DNA of 64,000 bases, taken from JASGKO01 sp049840595 (GTDB lineage Bacteria > Verrucomicrobiota > Verrucomicrobiia > Chthoniobacterales > Chthoniobacteraceae). Under the pieces are notes generated by a model, which saw only the letters and a program-made list of their open reading frames with translations, had not been told where the DNA came from and made no database searches. The stretch spans positions 1 to 64,000 of the forward strand of contig JASGKO010000017.1 of assembly GCA_049840595.1 (NCBI GenBank), read 5' to 3'. The position numbers were made by a program, and so were the translations under genes. This document shows, in pieces, positions 1-13,355 of this stretch (within the stretch, counting starts at the first letter, position 1; each line of letters begins with the position of its first letter).

Positions 1-244
1 ACCAAACCCGCACGCTCTATTTGAAGCATCCGATTCACTAGCCATTTGCTTCGTTTAGACTAGCCAGAGCGATCTCACCGGCGCGGTCGTCGCCTTGAGA
101 GTGGTTGGGGAGTGGTCTGGGAGCAGTTGGGGAGCGGATCGAGGAGTTTTCGGTGGAGCCCGGGTAGCACCTGGGGGCGGTGCGGTCGCGGTTGGAGGGG
201 AGTTGGTGGAAGGTGGTCGAGGTGGAGGAGAGCGCGGGGGGGCC

Positions 245-330
245 TCCCTCCTCCGTGCGATCGGTGTCCTCGGTAGTTGAATTCCCCAGCTTCGTGTCTT
301 CGTGCCTTCGTGGTGAAACCTCCCTGGCTT
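245..330. repeat. Dispersed 'CTTCGTG' repeat, copy 1
   Basis: Downstream of the rRNA operon lies a stretch with the iterated words CTTCGTGTCTTCGTGCCTTCG and, just before it, TCGGTGTCCTCGG. Similar text recurs at about 14803-14836 and, in the opposite sense, at about 43812-43868. This is a low-complexity dispersed repeat. No gene is seen in bases 1-349; the open frames there are in G-rich sequence and look like chance. Confidence 0.5.
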
Positions 331-349
331 CCCCCCTGGAACACAAATA

Positions 350-382
350 GACCCGCTCCGAATCTTTCGATTGAAGCGGGTC
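350..382 (-). terminator. Probable rRNA operon terminator
   Basis: On the minus strand, just past the 3' end of 5S rRNA, an 8-bp perfect stem (GACCCGCT paired with AGCGGGTC) with a partly paired interior is followed by a short T-rich stretch (TATTTGTG). The position directly after 5S supports an intrinsic terminator. The T-tract is weak. Confidence 0.6.
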
Positions 383-388
383 GTAACC

Positions 389-503
389 TCTGGCAACGTC
401 CTACTCTCGCACAGCCTATAGAAGCACTACCATCGGGGCTGCAGCGTTTCACTGCCGTGTTCGGAATGGGAACGGGTGGGGCCACTGCGCTGTGATCACC
501 AGA
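389..503 (-). rRNA. rrf: 5S ribosomal RNA
   Basis: Read on the minus strand this is a typical bacterial 5S rRNA, with the conserved core CCCATTCCGAACACGG and the 3' segment GAGAGTAGGACGTTGCC. It is the last gene of the rRNA operon, about 270 bases beyond the 23S 3' end. The spacer at 504-775 holds no gene. The ends are estimated from pairing and may be off by a few bases. Confidence 0.9.
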
Positions 504-775
504 AAGCTGGCGAATCCGAGATCAGATTCTTTGTGGGAGGTGATTCTGGGGGCAAGGAACAAACCTCAGATTCACCAGGTTTCTAACGATCACTGATTAA
601 GTTGCAAAGAGCTTTTCAAAGAACAGGTTTTTCTGTTCGCTGACATCTGCATACAGGGGAAGATAACACAACTCAAGAGAAGAGTTTTGGTTTTTGAAAT
701 TAATTCATTTCTTTCTAAGTGCCGTCGTCTTGGGTTTTTAAGGTCCAAAACAACGGGGTTAGAAAAAGGAAATGA

Positions 776-3627
<2,852 letters not shown>

Positions 3628-3947
3628 ATATTCAATCCAGGAGCTTAAATTTCCTGGAAATCGGTTTGCTCCAAGGCTTGCGCCTCAGAGGCTTGTGATA
3701 ACTGAAACTCTCTGATCCCAGTCTTGCGACTGAAATGCTTTTAAGATTCAGACTCAGCTCTCAAAGTTGTATTGTTATCTAACTTTCTGTATGCAGATGT
3801 CAAAGAACAGCAGGAACTCAAATCGGCTCCTGTGTGCGTCTGATTTCGAAGTTTCACTTTCGATGCTCAAACTCAAAACGGTTGTTGTTGCTTCGCCTTT
3901 TTGAAGGCTTTCCCTGGTTTGCCACTGCGGCCTCGCAGTCGTAGTGG
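3628..3947 (-). other. 23S-tRNA internal spacer
   Basis: This is transcribed spacer between tRNA-Ile and 23S. It contains no coding signal, only short T-rich and imperfectly paired segments likely to form part of the 23S processing stem. Confidence 0.6.
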
Positions 3948-4021
3948 TGGGCGTGGCAGGATTCGAACCTGCGACCCTGCGCTTATCAAGCGCATGCTCT
4001 AACCAACTGAGCTACACGCCC
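3948..4021 (-). tRNA. tRNA-Ile (GAT)
   Basis: The minus strand reads as a canonical 74-nt tRNA. The acceptor stem GGGCGTG pairs with CACGCCC, the D-arm is GCTCAGTTGGTTAGAGC, and the anticodon loop CTTGATAAG contains GAT. The T-arm is CAGGTTCGAATCCTG and the discriminator base is A. CCA is not encoded. It sits in the 16S-23S spacer with tRNA-Ala, the common bacterial arrangement. Confidence 0.97.
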
Positions 4022-4061
4022 GGCTGGAAGAATTGCTTGAACTGCGCTCCCTCATGAATGG

Positions 4062-4134
4062 TGGAGGCATGGGGATTCGAACCCCAGACCTATAGCTTGC
4101 AAAGCTACCGCTCTACCAACTGAGCTATGCCCCC
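4062..4134 (-). tRNA. tRNA-Ala (TGC)
   Basis: This is a 73-nt minus-strand tRNA. The acceptor stem GGGGGCA pairs with TGCCTCC apart from one G-T pair, the anticodon loop CTTTGCAAG contains TGC, and the T-arm is GGGGTTCGAATCCCC. In the order of transcription (16S, Ala, Ile, 23S), Ala comes first. CCA is not encoded. The 267 bases up to the 16S 3' end are spacer without genes. Confidence 0.97.
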
Positions 4135-4401
4135 ATTTTCAATGAAGAAACTTGGGTAGGGTTCAAATACTTATGGTGATCCATCCTCTCGTGTTCACCA
4201 CTCCGGGAATTGAAGCAAAAACTGAATTGTGCGCTACCGTATCAAATACTTTGAGCTTCTCGGTTTTTCGTCCCCAAAGACTTGGCGGCATGTGGTTCCA
4301 AATCATCCCCACCGAAGCAGGGCGATTATCCTGAAACCGTTTAGCCGTCGACCTGTGCTAAAAGTTGCGGACAAGCCGCATCACTTAAGCACTGCTCCTT
4401 A

Positions 4402-5955
<1,554 letters not shown>

Positions 5956-6981
5956 AAGTTTGCTCGAGTTGCTGCTAAAGCACTCGAAAAATCTGACCGT
6001 TTCAATTACCTGCTTCCCAGAGCCTCTTAAAGAGGTGTCCGAAGATGCAGGGTTTGTCCGATCTTAAATATATGATTAATCAAAGATTTGACGTATAACG
6101 CACAATTCAATTTTTGCTGTCATTTAACCGTTCTGAGCTTCTCCATTAGAAACTCCAGAATCACACTCTCAAAGATCAATTTCGCTCTTCCAAACTCCAG
6201 GGCGACGCGCAGACACTAAAAAACTCAACGCCATCACCAGCTTTTCGAACACCCCTGTCGGCCTCTTGCATCCGCTTTCGCTTCGCAATCACCGCTGGTT
6301 GGCGCTCAAGGCCGGGACAATGTTGAGTTCGTTTCGAACTACTTGAAGTCCCAAAGTTTGAAGAACATTCACTCACCCCGGTTTCACCGTTTGGCGAGCG
6401 CCGCATTTGCTGCGGGACGAAGACTTTAGCAGCCTTCATTTGGCCGTCAACCGGAAATTTGAATTTAATTTCAACTTTCTTTCGGCGGCCACCCAGTTTC
6501 TCAACCGGACCCCGCTCCGTTCCAGACTCGCCTTGCAGCAGCCTTTCCCGTGGCGGGACGTGGAAACTAGCAAGTTCACCCCGCCCGTCAAAATAAAAGT
6601 TCACCCACTTTTCAAAAAAGGCCGGGAAGGCCCATCAATACTGCGTTCCACAACCACAAAAAAATTCAACTTTCTCCAACCCCCTCCTCAATAGCTCACC
6701 ACCAAAACGCTAAAAGGGGAAGTTTGCGCGGAAGAAAACCAGCAATATGGGCGATTCCAGTGCTCCCATGCGCTCACCCCAGGCAACTGCAACCGCGCCG
6801 GCAAGGACGGGCCACCACGAAGTTGCAGACCCGAAAGCAATCATGGCGGGCCGGAATCGGCCCGCGCAACGCGGCGAGACTTGTCTCGCCAGATGAAAGC
6901 GGCGACCCGTCGCCGCACTCCAAGGGCGTAGAGACTTTAGCGCTTTGGGCGAATAGGAAAACTTGGAGAAAGAGGCCCTGC
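5956..6981. other. rRNA upstream region without genes
   Basis: About 1 kb separates the 16S 5' end from the glycosyltransferase gene that ends at 6982. The 5' flank of 16S (around 6030-6130) is A+T-rich compared with the rest of the window and must contain the rRNA promoter(s). I could not place a convincing -35/-10 pair at correct spacing. No open frame here has coding character. The part at 6845-6935 holds hairpin repeats listed separately. Confidence 0.5.
6845..6935. repeat. Dispersed hairpin repeat family D, copy 1
   Basis: Three small palindromes stand in a row. The first is GCGGGCCG-GAAT-CGGCCCGC. The second is GGCGAGAC-TT-GTCTCGCC. The third is GCGGCGAC-CC-GTCGCCGC, followed by ACTCCAAGGGCGTAGAGAC. 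The last two hairpins and the trailing word recur with few changes at 41494-41559, so this is a dispersed element and not a local terminator. Confidence 0.7.
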
Positions 6982-8076
6982 TTATTGATGCACGGCGCTG
7001 GAGATTCGGCTGGAGGATTCGCTCTTAGCGACGGCAGTAGTTCCCTGCTCTTTGCGCAGGAGGCCGGTGGCTTTTTCGTCGAACTGGTTGCTCAGGGCTT
7101 CGGAAGGCTGGTCGTGGGTGTCGAAGACGAGAAATTGCAGAATCATCTGGAAGCCAAGAATGATCGGCAGCATGGCGAGGGCGACGGTGCCGGCGGATTC
7201 ATCGGTGTGATCGAAGGGATCGGTGCTCCAGCGGTAGCCACCGAAGAGGATGCCGCCGACACAGAGCAGCGATCCGATCACCATGAAGACGCTACCGATG
7301 TTGATGTCGTAAATGAAGTAGCGCCACCAGAGCCGGTGGATGAGACTCTTGACCAGCTTGCTGGGGAAGCTGACGGCGATGCGCATGGGGTTGAGCGAGC
7401 TTTTTTCATCGGCATAGCGCGCGGGCAGCGGCACGTCGCAGACGAGGGCACGGATGACGTTGAGCTGCACAAGGAGACTGATCTCAAAAAAATAGCGGCG
7501 ATCGAGCAGATGCAGGTTGAGCATTTCCAGCGCGGGACGGCGGATCGCAAGGTAGCCGTTGGTGGGATCGGACATCTGCCAATGGCCGCTGGCGGCCTTG
7601 GTGAGAAAGGTGAGGCAGAAATTCCCGAAGCGGCGCACGGGTGGCATGCTGCGCAGGGCATGCAGATCGTAGAAGCGGTTGCCCTTCGTGAAATCGGCCC
7701 GGCGCGTGATAAGCGGGGCCACAAGACGCGGCAGGTCCTCGGCGAGCATCTGGCCGTCGCCATCCATTTTTACGACGATATCGGCGTCGGTTTTCAATGC
7801 AGCTTCAAAGCCGGTCGCCATCGCGCCGCCGACGCCTTGATTGACCTCGTGGAAGACCACGGTGACGCGCGGGTCGCGGCATTGCTCCTGCAAATGCGCG
7901 CCGGACTTTTCCGGGCAGCAATCATCGACCGCGATCACGTAATCGGCATACTCCAGACAACCGGCGACGACGCCCACGATCTTTTCTTTGACTCGATAGC
8001 AGGGAATGACGATGGCGAGCCGAGGGCGGAGAAAAGGCGATTCAGTGAAGGGCAGCATGGGATTCGAGGTATTCAT
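6982..8076 (-). CDS. Family 2 glycosyltransferase with membrane anchor
   Basis: The 364-aa protein opens with a GT-A fold (residues about 17-130). It has the nucleotide-binding start LAIVIPCYR, a central DD pair (AVDDCCPE) and the metal-binding motif KMDGDGQM. After about residue 260, two hydrophobic helices (IGSVFMVIGSLLCVGGILFG and a second near 295-320) anchor it, as in dolichyl-phosphate-mannose-synthase-like enzymes. It probably transfers a sugar to a lipid carrier at the inner face of the membrane. It is the last gene of a coupled operon and its start overlaps the deacetylase by about 35 bases. The start could instead be the internal Met at residue 7. The exact donor and acceptor are unknown. 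Confidence 0.85.
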   Translation of the reverse strand: MNTSNPMLPFTESPFLRPRLAIVIPCYRVKEKIVGVVAGCLEYADYVIAVDDCCPEKSGAHLQEQCRDPRVTVVFHEVNQGVGGAMATGFEAALKTDADIVVKMDGDGQMLAEDLPRLVAPLITRRADFTKGNRFYDLHALRSMPPVRRFGNFCLTFLTKAASGHWQMSDPTNGYLAIRRPALEMLNLHLLDRRYFFEISLLVQLNVIRALVCDVPLPARYADEKSSLNPMRIAVSFPSKLVKSLIHRLWWRYFIYDINIGSVFMVIGSLLCVGGILFGGYRWSTDPFDHTDESAGTVALAMLPIILGFQMILQFLVFDTHDQPSEALSNQFDEKATGLLRKEQGTTAVAKSESSSRISSAVHQ

Positions 8077-8865
8077 GGCAGGGCATGATGCGGAAACCGT
8101 CCGCGATAAGGGCTTCGAGTCGGGGCAATGTTCCCGCGCGATTGAAATAAAGCAAATGGTTCATGAGCCGGCTACCGCGCACGCCTTCGTTCATCACGTG
8201 CTCCTGCGCGACATCGATATCGTAGGGATGGAAGTAGCCAGTGAGTGTGGTCCCCTGCCCTGCGAGCCGCTGGAAGGCCCGGCGGATGATCGGAAACGGG
8301 AGGCAGCGGAAGTAGGTGCCAGCGGCGATCGGAAACTCGCGACCGAGCACCGGCGCGGTGGTGATCGGCAGCTCGGTGATACCTTCCAAACGACGCACAG
8401 CCTGGCCAAAACCCGGCCAACCATGCAGCGGATTTTTCGCGGGCAACACGGAGCTGGAATAGGTGAAGCCGGTTTCCGCAAGCACGGCGAAGGCCCACTG
8501 GGTGCGCTCGGTGAGCGAGAGAATCGGCGCGCGAAAACCGCGCAGAGGCTGATTGGAAGCGGCTTCGAGGGCGGCGCGATTGCGAAGCAGGTCTTCGCGC
8601 AGCGACTGCGGGGTGTGACGGTCGAGTGCCCAATGGGTGTGGGTGTGGCACCGAGTTCGTGGCCTTCGGCGGCGATGGCGCGGATGACGGCGGGGAATTT
8701 TTCGGCGATCTCGCCCACGACGAAGAAGGTGGCTTTCATCGCGTGGCGGCGGAGGAAGGTGAGATACTTCTCGGTCAATTCCGGCAGGGGCGTGCGGCGG
8801 AAGTCCTGTCGGCGATCGGCGGCGACGAATTCCTCAAGGTCCACGCTGAAAAGGAAGGTCTTCAT
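8042..8865 (-). CDS. Polysaccharide deacetylase (apparent frameshift)
   Basis: The N-terminal part begins MKTFLFSVDLEEF and runs through MKATFFVVGEIAEKFP to GHELG, the NodB-type signature. After a one-base shift near 8650 the reading continues as HTHTHWALDRHTPQSLREDL and RGFRAP, then ends with the typical FHPYDID segment and closes at 8042. Joined, it is about 274 residues and matches the exopolysaccharide-deacetylase type that carries the SVDLEEF start. The active-site Asp-Asp/His-His set appears as D9 and the HTHTH region. It likely removes acetyl groups from a surface glycan or lipid-linked intermediate. The break lies in GGTGCCACACCC and is probably a lost base. Just upstream of the start codon is a repeat insertion (8868-9030). 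Confidence 0.8.
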
Positions 8866-8867
8866 GC

Positions 8868-9030
8868 GGGCGACGGGGTTTCGACACGGAGTGTCGCAGA
8901 CAAGGGCGTTCCCACACGGAGGGTGGGAACGAGGGATGAAAGGACGAACGGCGCAAAACGAGGCAGAGCCTCGCAGACTATTGCGTTCCCAAGCTGGAGC
9001 TTGGGAACGAGCGGATCTGGATGGCACAAA
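8868..9030. repeat. Palindromic insertion element flanked by 13-bp direct repeats
   Basis: The element contains a duplicated pair of hairpins. The first pair is CGACAC-GGA-GTGTCG (8882-8896) then CGTTCCCAC-ACGGAG-GGTGGGAACG (8908-8932). The second pair is CGAGGC-AGA-GCCTCG (8959-8973) then CGTTCCCAAGC-TGGA-GCTTGGGAACG (8984-9009). The same word AAGGTCTTCATGC stands at 8855-8867 and at 9031-9043. The outer copy lies four bases after the stop codon of the epimerase, as if the element had inserted at the old start codon of the deacetylase and duplicated it. Confidence 0.7.
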
Positions 9031-9045
9031 AAGGTCTTCATGCTC

Positions 9046-9887
9046 TTAGGCAAAAGGGCGGAACTCGACGGCCATTCCGGGTGGCTGGGTGAAGTCCGGC
9101 TGGGGATTGGGATACACGAGACCGAGCAAGCTGTCGCTCCGAAACGGCAGGGGCAGGCGGAGCGCCTCGCCCGTGCGGGAGGCCCGCGTAGAGCAGGGTC
9201 CAGGGCGGCGGGAGGAAAAGGGGCTTCTTCCCGGCCCGGGTGGCCAGCGCTTGCAGGAGGCCGCGGAAGGTGAGCGGCTGGGCGGAGGCGGCAGAAAGCG
9301 GGACTGAGGGCAACGGCTCCAACTGGCTGGCCTGGAAAATAAATTCCGCCACGTCGTCGCAGTGCGCAGGGTATTGCAGGTAATTCCCGCTGCCGATCAG
9401 CGGCACGATGGGAGAGCGGCAAATCACGCCTTCCATCGCGCCGACGATGCCGCCGGTTTTCTCGGCCCAGACGAGGCCGGGCCGGATGGCGAGGCCGAGC
9501 TTGAGCGTCTCGGCTTCGACGAGGCACTTGGCGCGGCCATACATGGAGCGACAGCCGGCATAGGCGCTCATCGAGGAAATGAAAATAATCCGGCGCACGC
9601 CCGCAGCCTGCGCGGCTTGGAGCAGCGCGATGCTGCCCTGCACATTCGTGGCGGCGATCTCGTCCCAAGTCGTCGCCTTCAAATCCCAGGCGCAGTGAAC
9701 GGCGCTATCCACACCCGCAAGCGGCAGCCGGGAAGGATCTTCGCCAAGGCGGTATTCCACATGTTGCGCCGCAAAGCCCGGCGGACGGCAGGACGAGACT
9801 CACCACCTGCCAGCCATCACGAAGAAAGCGCCGGGCGATGACGCCGCCTAAAAAACCCGCCGCTCCGGTGATCGCGCAGGTGCTCAT
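9046..9887 (-). CDS. NAD-dependent epimerase/dehydratase (two apparent frameshifts)
   Basis: This is an extended short-chain dehydrogenase. The N-terminus has the Rossmann motif GAAGFLG, and the active site shows SSMSAYAG followed by YGRAK (Ser and YxxxK). Two one-base shifts break the reading, one near 9785 (after VVSLVLPS) and one near 9185 (in a run of C). The restored C-terminus reads GLRTGEALRLPLPFRSD and ends FRPFA at 9046. The full length would be about 280 aa, normal for the family. The start codon overlaps the stop of the upstream oxidoreductase (ATGA), so the two are translationally coupled. It probably modifies a nucleotide sugar or sugar lipid in the same pathway; the substrate is unknown. 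Confidence 0.75.
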
Positions 9888-11492
9888 GCGGCAGGAGGTT
9901 TCACCGCTTCGGTGGCGATGCGATGCGCATTGGCCATCACGCTGAGGGTGATCGTGGTGCCCGGGATGCTGGGCAGCACCGACGAATCGACCAAGTGCAC
10001 GCGCGGCAACTCGGGCAACTGACCGAGCAAATCGGTCTCCAGGCGACCGGGCTTTTGCCGCATCGGGAAAGAACCCCCGGTGTGGTAGCTGCGACCGGGA
10101 CGCGCGAATTGAATCGCAGGCACCACCGGCAGACCGCCGAGGGAAAGCCCGTTCACCAGCAGCTTCCAGCCCACGTGCAGGCTTTTCCAGAGGCTGCGGC
10201 GGTTGGGCCGGGCCTGGGAGACGAGCTTGGGCGCGTCGTCACCGTTGCGCTTCAGCTCAAGATCGAGGTGTGCGGAGTCATCCGAGTGCATGAAGCATTG
10301 AAGCACGAGCAGGCGGCCCAGGATTTTCTCGGCGAAAAAGGGAATACCAAGAGCGAAGCGCAGCGGTGTCTCGCAGAGCGCCCGCTTGAGAAAATCGCTG
10401 TAGCTGAAGACCTCGATGTGCACGAGCCCCTTGCTGATCGCGGGATCGTCGATCTCCAGATAGGCCTGCGCGAGCGAGTGCAGCGATTCCTTTTCCACAC
10501 CGGCAGTTTTACCAAAGCGGAAAAAGGGGAAGATGAAATACTGGCTGTCGAGCAGCTTGACCGGCGTTTCGTAGAGGCCGAGCGAGCGCAGCGCGAGCCA
10601 CGCGGTGGGCAGCACGCCCGTGCCGACAAAGACACGCTCGCCCTCGAACGTCACGTCCTCGCCCCTGGCAACGTCGCGCGCGTGGATTTTCCACGCCGCC
10701 CGCGGTGGACTCGAATTTCTGTACGACGATGCCCGGGCGATACGTCACCGTACCCGCCGCGATCATTTGCTCCAGCGTGTGCGCGCTGGAATAGACCAGC
10801 GTGTAGGGGCAGCCATACCGGCACCAGCCGCAGTAGGCGCAGGCGTGGCGATTTTTGGCATCGTCGCGGCCATCGGCCCACACGGCCATGCGGGAGCGGC
10901 CAAAGTGAATCCCCGCCCGCTGCAAGCTCGCCGCCCGCTGTTCCAGCGAGGAAAGGAAACGGTCGCCCTGCCGCGAGGGAGTCCACGGCCGCGGCTTCGC
11001 GGTGTAGGTGGGGAGCAGATTTGCCAGCCGATCTTCCACCGCGGTCGAGGGCATGAAATCGAGCACCGCGCGGTAGTGCGGCTCCAGCTCGGCCAGCGAG
11101 ACCGGCCAGTCCTGCATATCCGCCGCGCGATTGGGAAGCTGCGAGGCCCCCCATACGGCGCTGAGACCGCCGCGGGCCATCGAGTAATGGAAATCGCCAT
11201 GCGCGCGATCGTCCATAAGTGGGGTCTCCACATCCTCGTAGGGATACTCGGAGCCGCAGGTGCGCTTGACATGGATGGAGCCGTGTTTCGAGGACTGGTC
11301 CGGCCCACGCAGCGCCTCCAGGTCCTGCGCGCTCCATTGCGCGGGCTCCTGGGCCTGCATCCGGTCCAACACGGCCTGTTGCGAGGGCTCCAGCGCCTTG
11401 CCGCCATCGAGAATCGTCACCGGCTGCCTCTGTTGCACCAATGCCATCGCCGCGGAAATGGCAGCGGGTCCCGAACCAATCACATAATTCAT
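9884..11492 (-). CDS. GMC-type FAD oxidoreductase (apparent frameshift)
   Basis: The N-terminus MNYVIGSGPAAISAAMAL is an FAD-binding GxGxxA/G motif, and the C-terminal part carries the GMC signature HLVDSSVLPSIPGTT with a following SVMANAHRIA. In the middle lies a cysteine cluster CAYCGWCRYGC (about residue 220), of the kind that can bind an iron-sulfur centre in some family members. A one-base shift near 10690 (GTGGAAAATCC) splits the gene; the other frame continues VKIHARDVARGEDVTFEGE. The full protein is about 535 aa. The start overlaps the upstream stop (ATGA). It probably oxidises a sugar or alcohol group in a glycan or glycolipid precursor; the substrate is not known. Confidence 0.78.
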
Positions 11493-13035
11493 ACGTATGC
11501 CCCCGGTTGCGACTTCTGGCGGAGCGCCAACCCGGCAGCAATCAAAACGTCCAGGAGCAGGAAAAAATAGATGTAGCAGAACGGCTCATAGGCGAAGCGA
11601 AAGCGCGCATTCGTCACCGCCACCAGGGTGGCCGCATACCAGGTGAAGAGCATCACCGCCAGCCAGGCGAGATGGAGCAGCCCGAGTTTCCGCCACCGCA
11701 GCACTGCCGCAAGCATGCCGGCGAGCGCAACAAAGTAGAAGACCGGCACCCCAGGGATTACCTGCCGCCCACCACGAATGCCGCCAAAGAAATCATGCGC
11801 CCAGCGGGGCCTGGCCGCGTGTTCATCACTCGTGCGAAAGTGATTGAGCGTTCGATTCCATGCGCCCTGGTATTCGCGGAACCACTGGACGCGCTCCTCC
11901 TTGTAGTTTGCGAGGATGAATTGCTTCATTTCCTCGGCGGTGGACATTCTGGCCGGTCAGGTAAGTCCCGAGCGTCTTATACATCCAGTCGGATTTCGTC
12001 GCCGCCTCGACCTGCCGCTCCCCGAGATAGTGCTCGTTGAAGTCGTAGCTGGTCCAGCCATCCACCGCGAGGCGGAACTTCTGGAAAGGCAGGATGAAGA
12101 CCGCCCACGGACGTTCCTTGAGAATCTCCAGGCAGATGCTTTTCATGACCTCGTCGGACTTCGGCTGCGCATCGCTTTTCGAGAGCCCCTGCTCCATGAG
12201 ACCTTTCTCAATCGCGCCGCCGGCCAGCTTCGCGATCTTCACGGTACCGCCAGGATAGTTGCCATACTGATCGCGCACCCGATCGCGCAGCGGCAGCAGC
12301 TCTTTTTCAAACTGCGGCGCGGCCTTGATGTGATCGGGCGTGAGCAGGATGAGCGAAGCGTAGAGCAAGTCTGCCGGATCGCGTTTTCCGCCCAGGTGAC
12401 AGGCAAAGAGCGGTAGCGCCACCCCCACGGCGAGATAGGTCGCCATCCGCTTCCATTGCCGCCAGAAGAGCACCACGACCAGGACCAGCCCGACGCCAAA
12501 AAAGAGTTTCCCCTCCAGCCGCGTGCCGACCAGGGCAAAGACCGAGGCCAGATAAAAAGCAAAGCCATGGGCGCCCGGCCAGCGCGCAAACACCGTCGCG
12601 GCAAACGCGCAAAGGAGCAGGAAATCGAGAAACTGCGCCTCGCCAAGCAGCGCATGCTCATACCAGATCGGCCATGGGCAGGCGGCAAACAGGAGCGTGA
12701 CCGGGAGGATGAACCAGCGCCAGCGCTCGAACCACAGCCGCACCAGCCCCCCCACCGTAAGCACGCTGGCCAGCCCCATCAGGTGCTGCATCACCGCAAT
12801 GGAAATGAGCGCGGGCAGGTGGAGCAGGAACGGAATCGTGAAAAGACTGGGAGTGAGAAACGAGCGCTTGGAATGGATGTAGAACGAGTGCTTCAACAGC
12901 CACCGGTAGGGGGTGACGAGGAAATCCTGCGTGTCATATTGAATGGTACGCATGCGGCATCGAGACCAGCAGCGCGGCGCGCAATCCCAGCCCAACCAGC
13001 AGCGCGGGCAGGCACCACCATAGAAATTGATGCAC
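11489..13035 (-). CDS. Multi-pass membrane protein, glycosyltransferase-like (apparent frameshifts)
   Basis: The first gene of the operon encodes about 515 residues with roughly eight to ten hydrophobic helices, a large loop with QFEKELLPLRDRVRDQYGNYPG and a C-terminal helix pair. The topology resembles PMT/ArnT-type (GT39/GT83-like) lipid-dependent glycosyltransferases, but I see no diagnostic motif. Two one-base shifts are apparent, one near 12945 between MPHAYHS and QYDTQDF and one near 11945 between YLTGQN and EEMKQFILANY. A likely start is GTG at 13035, which gives an N-terminal helix FLWWCLPALLVGLGLRAALL; the start is uncertain because the purine-rich SD sequence is directly adjacent. 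The stop overlaps the oxidoreductase start. Confidence 0.6.
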
Positions 13036-13355
13036 CCTCCTATCCTTGAGAAAGTGGGAACAATCCGTGGCTCTGGCTTGCAAGTACCGTACGAAAACTC
13101 ATGTCTGGCTGAAAAAAAGTATCGAAGGCTCCGATACTCCGACGCCGCCGATTGCGATTCATTCAAAACAACTGCGGCTAAACTTGGGAAGTGTGAATTT
13201 GGAAGGTTTCGTGATGGTAATTTTATAGAGGGGATTAACTACAGGCAGCAGCAGGAAAGCATTACCGCAGCCGCGACCTTTCGCTACCGCGCGACGGCAT
13301 GAGGGGAATTGCGCGCGGGCTTGCAGCGGGAGCCGACTATGCTAATCGTGCTCGC
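13036..13355. other. Divergent intergenic region upstream of dapF
   Basis: About 320 bases separate the minus-strand glycan operon from dapF and should contain promoters for both. The sequence is lower in GC than its surroundings. Short open frames are present but show no family resemblance or codon bias. I cannot place a confident promoter. Confidence 0.4.

Noticed and set aside
6030..6130. rRNA promoter boxes
   Set aside because: The region is A+T-rich with TTGATT- and TAAGAT-like words, but none are at a 16-18 base spacing, so I give no exact promoter.
6724..8088. A 454-codon plus-strand open frame
   Set aside because: It is antisense to the GT2 gene, which has clear motifs. The first part runs through a repeat region.
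8882..9009. CRISPR-like array
   Set aside because: The repeated units are hairpin pairs of differing sequence with no regular spacers, and no cas genes are near.
13027..13302. Small open frame before dapF (91 codons)
   Set aside because: It has no recognisable motif, its base composition is unlike that of the neighbouring genes, and it overlaps the start region of the upstream minus-strand gene. More likely a leader region.
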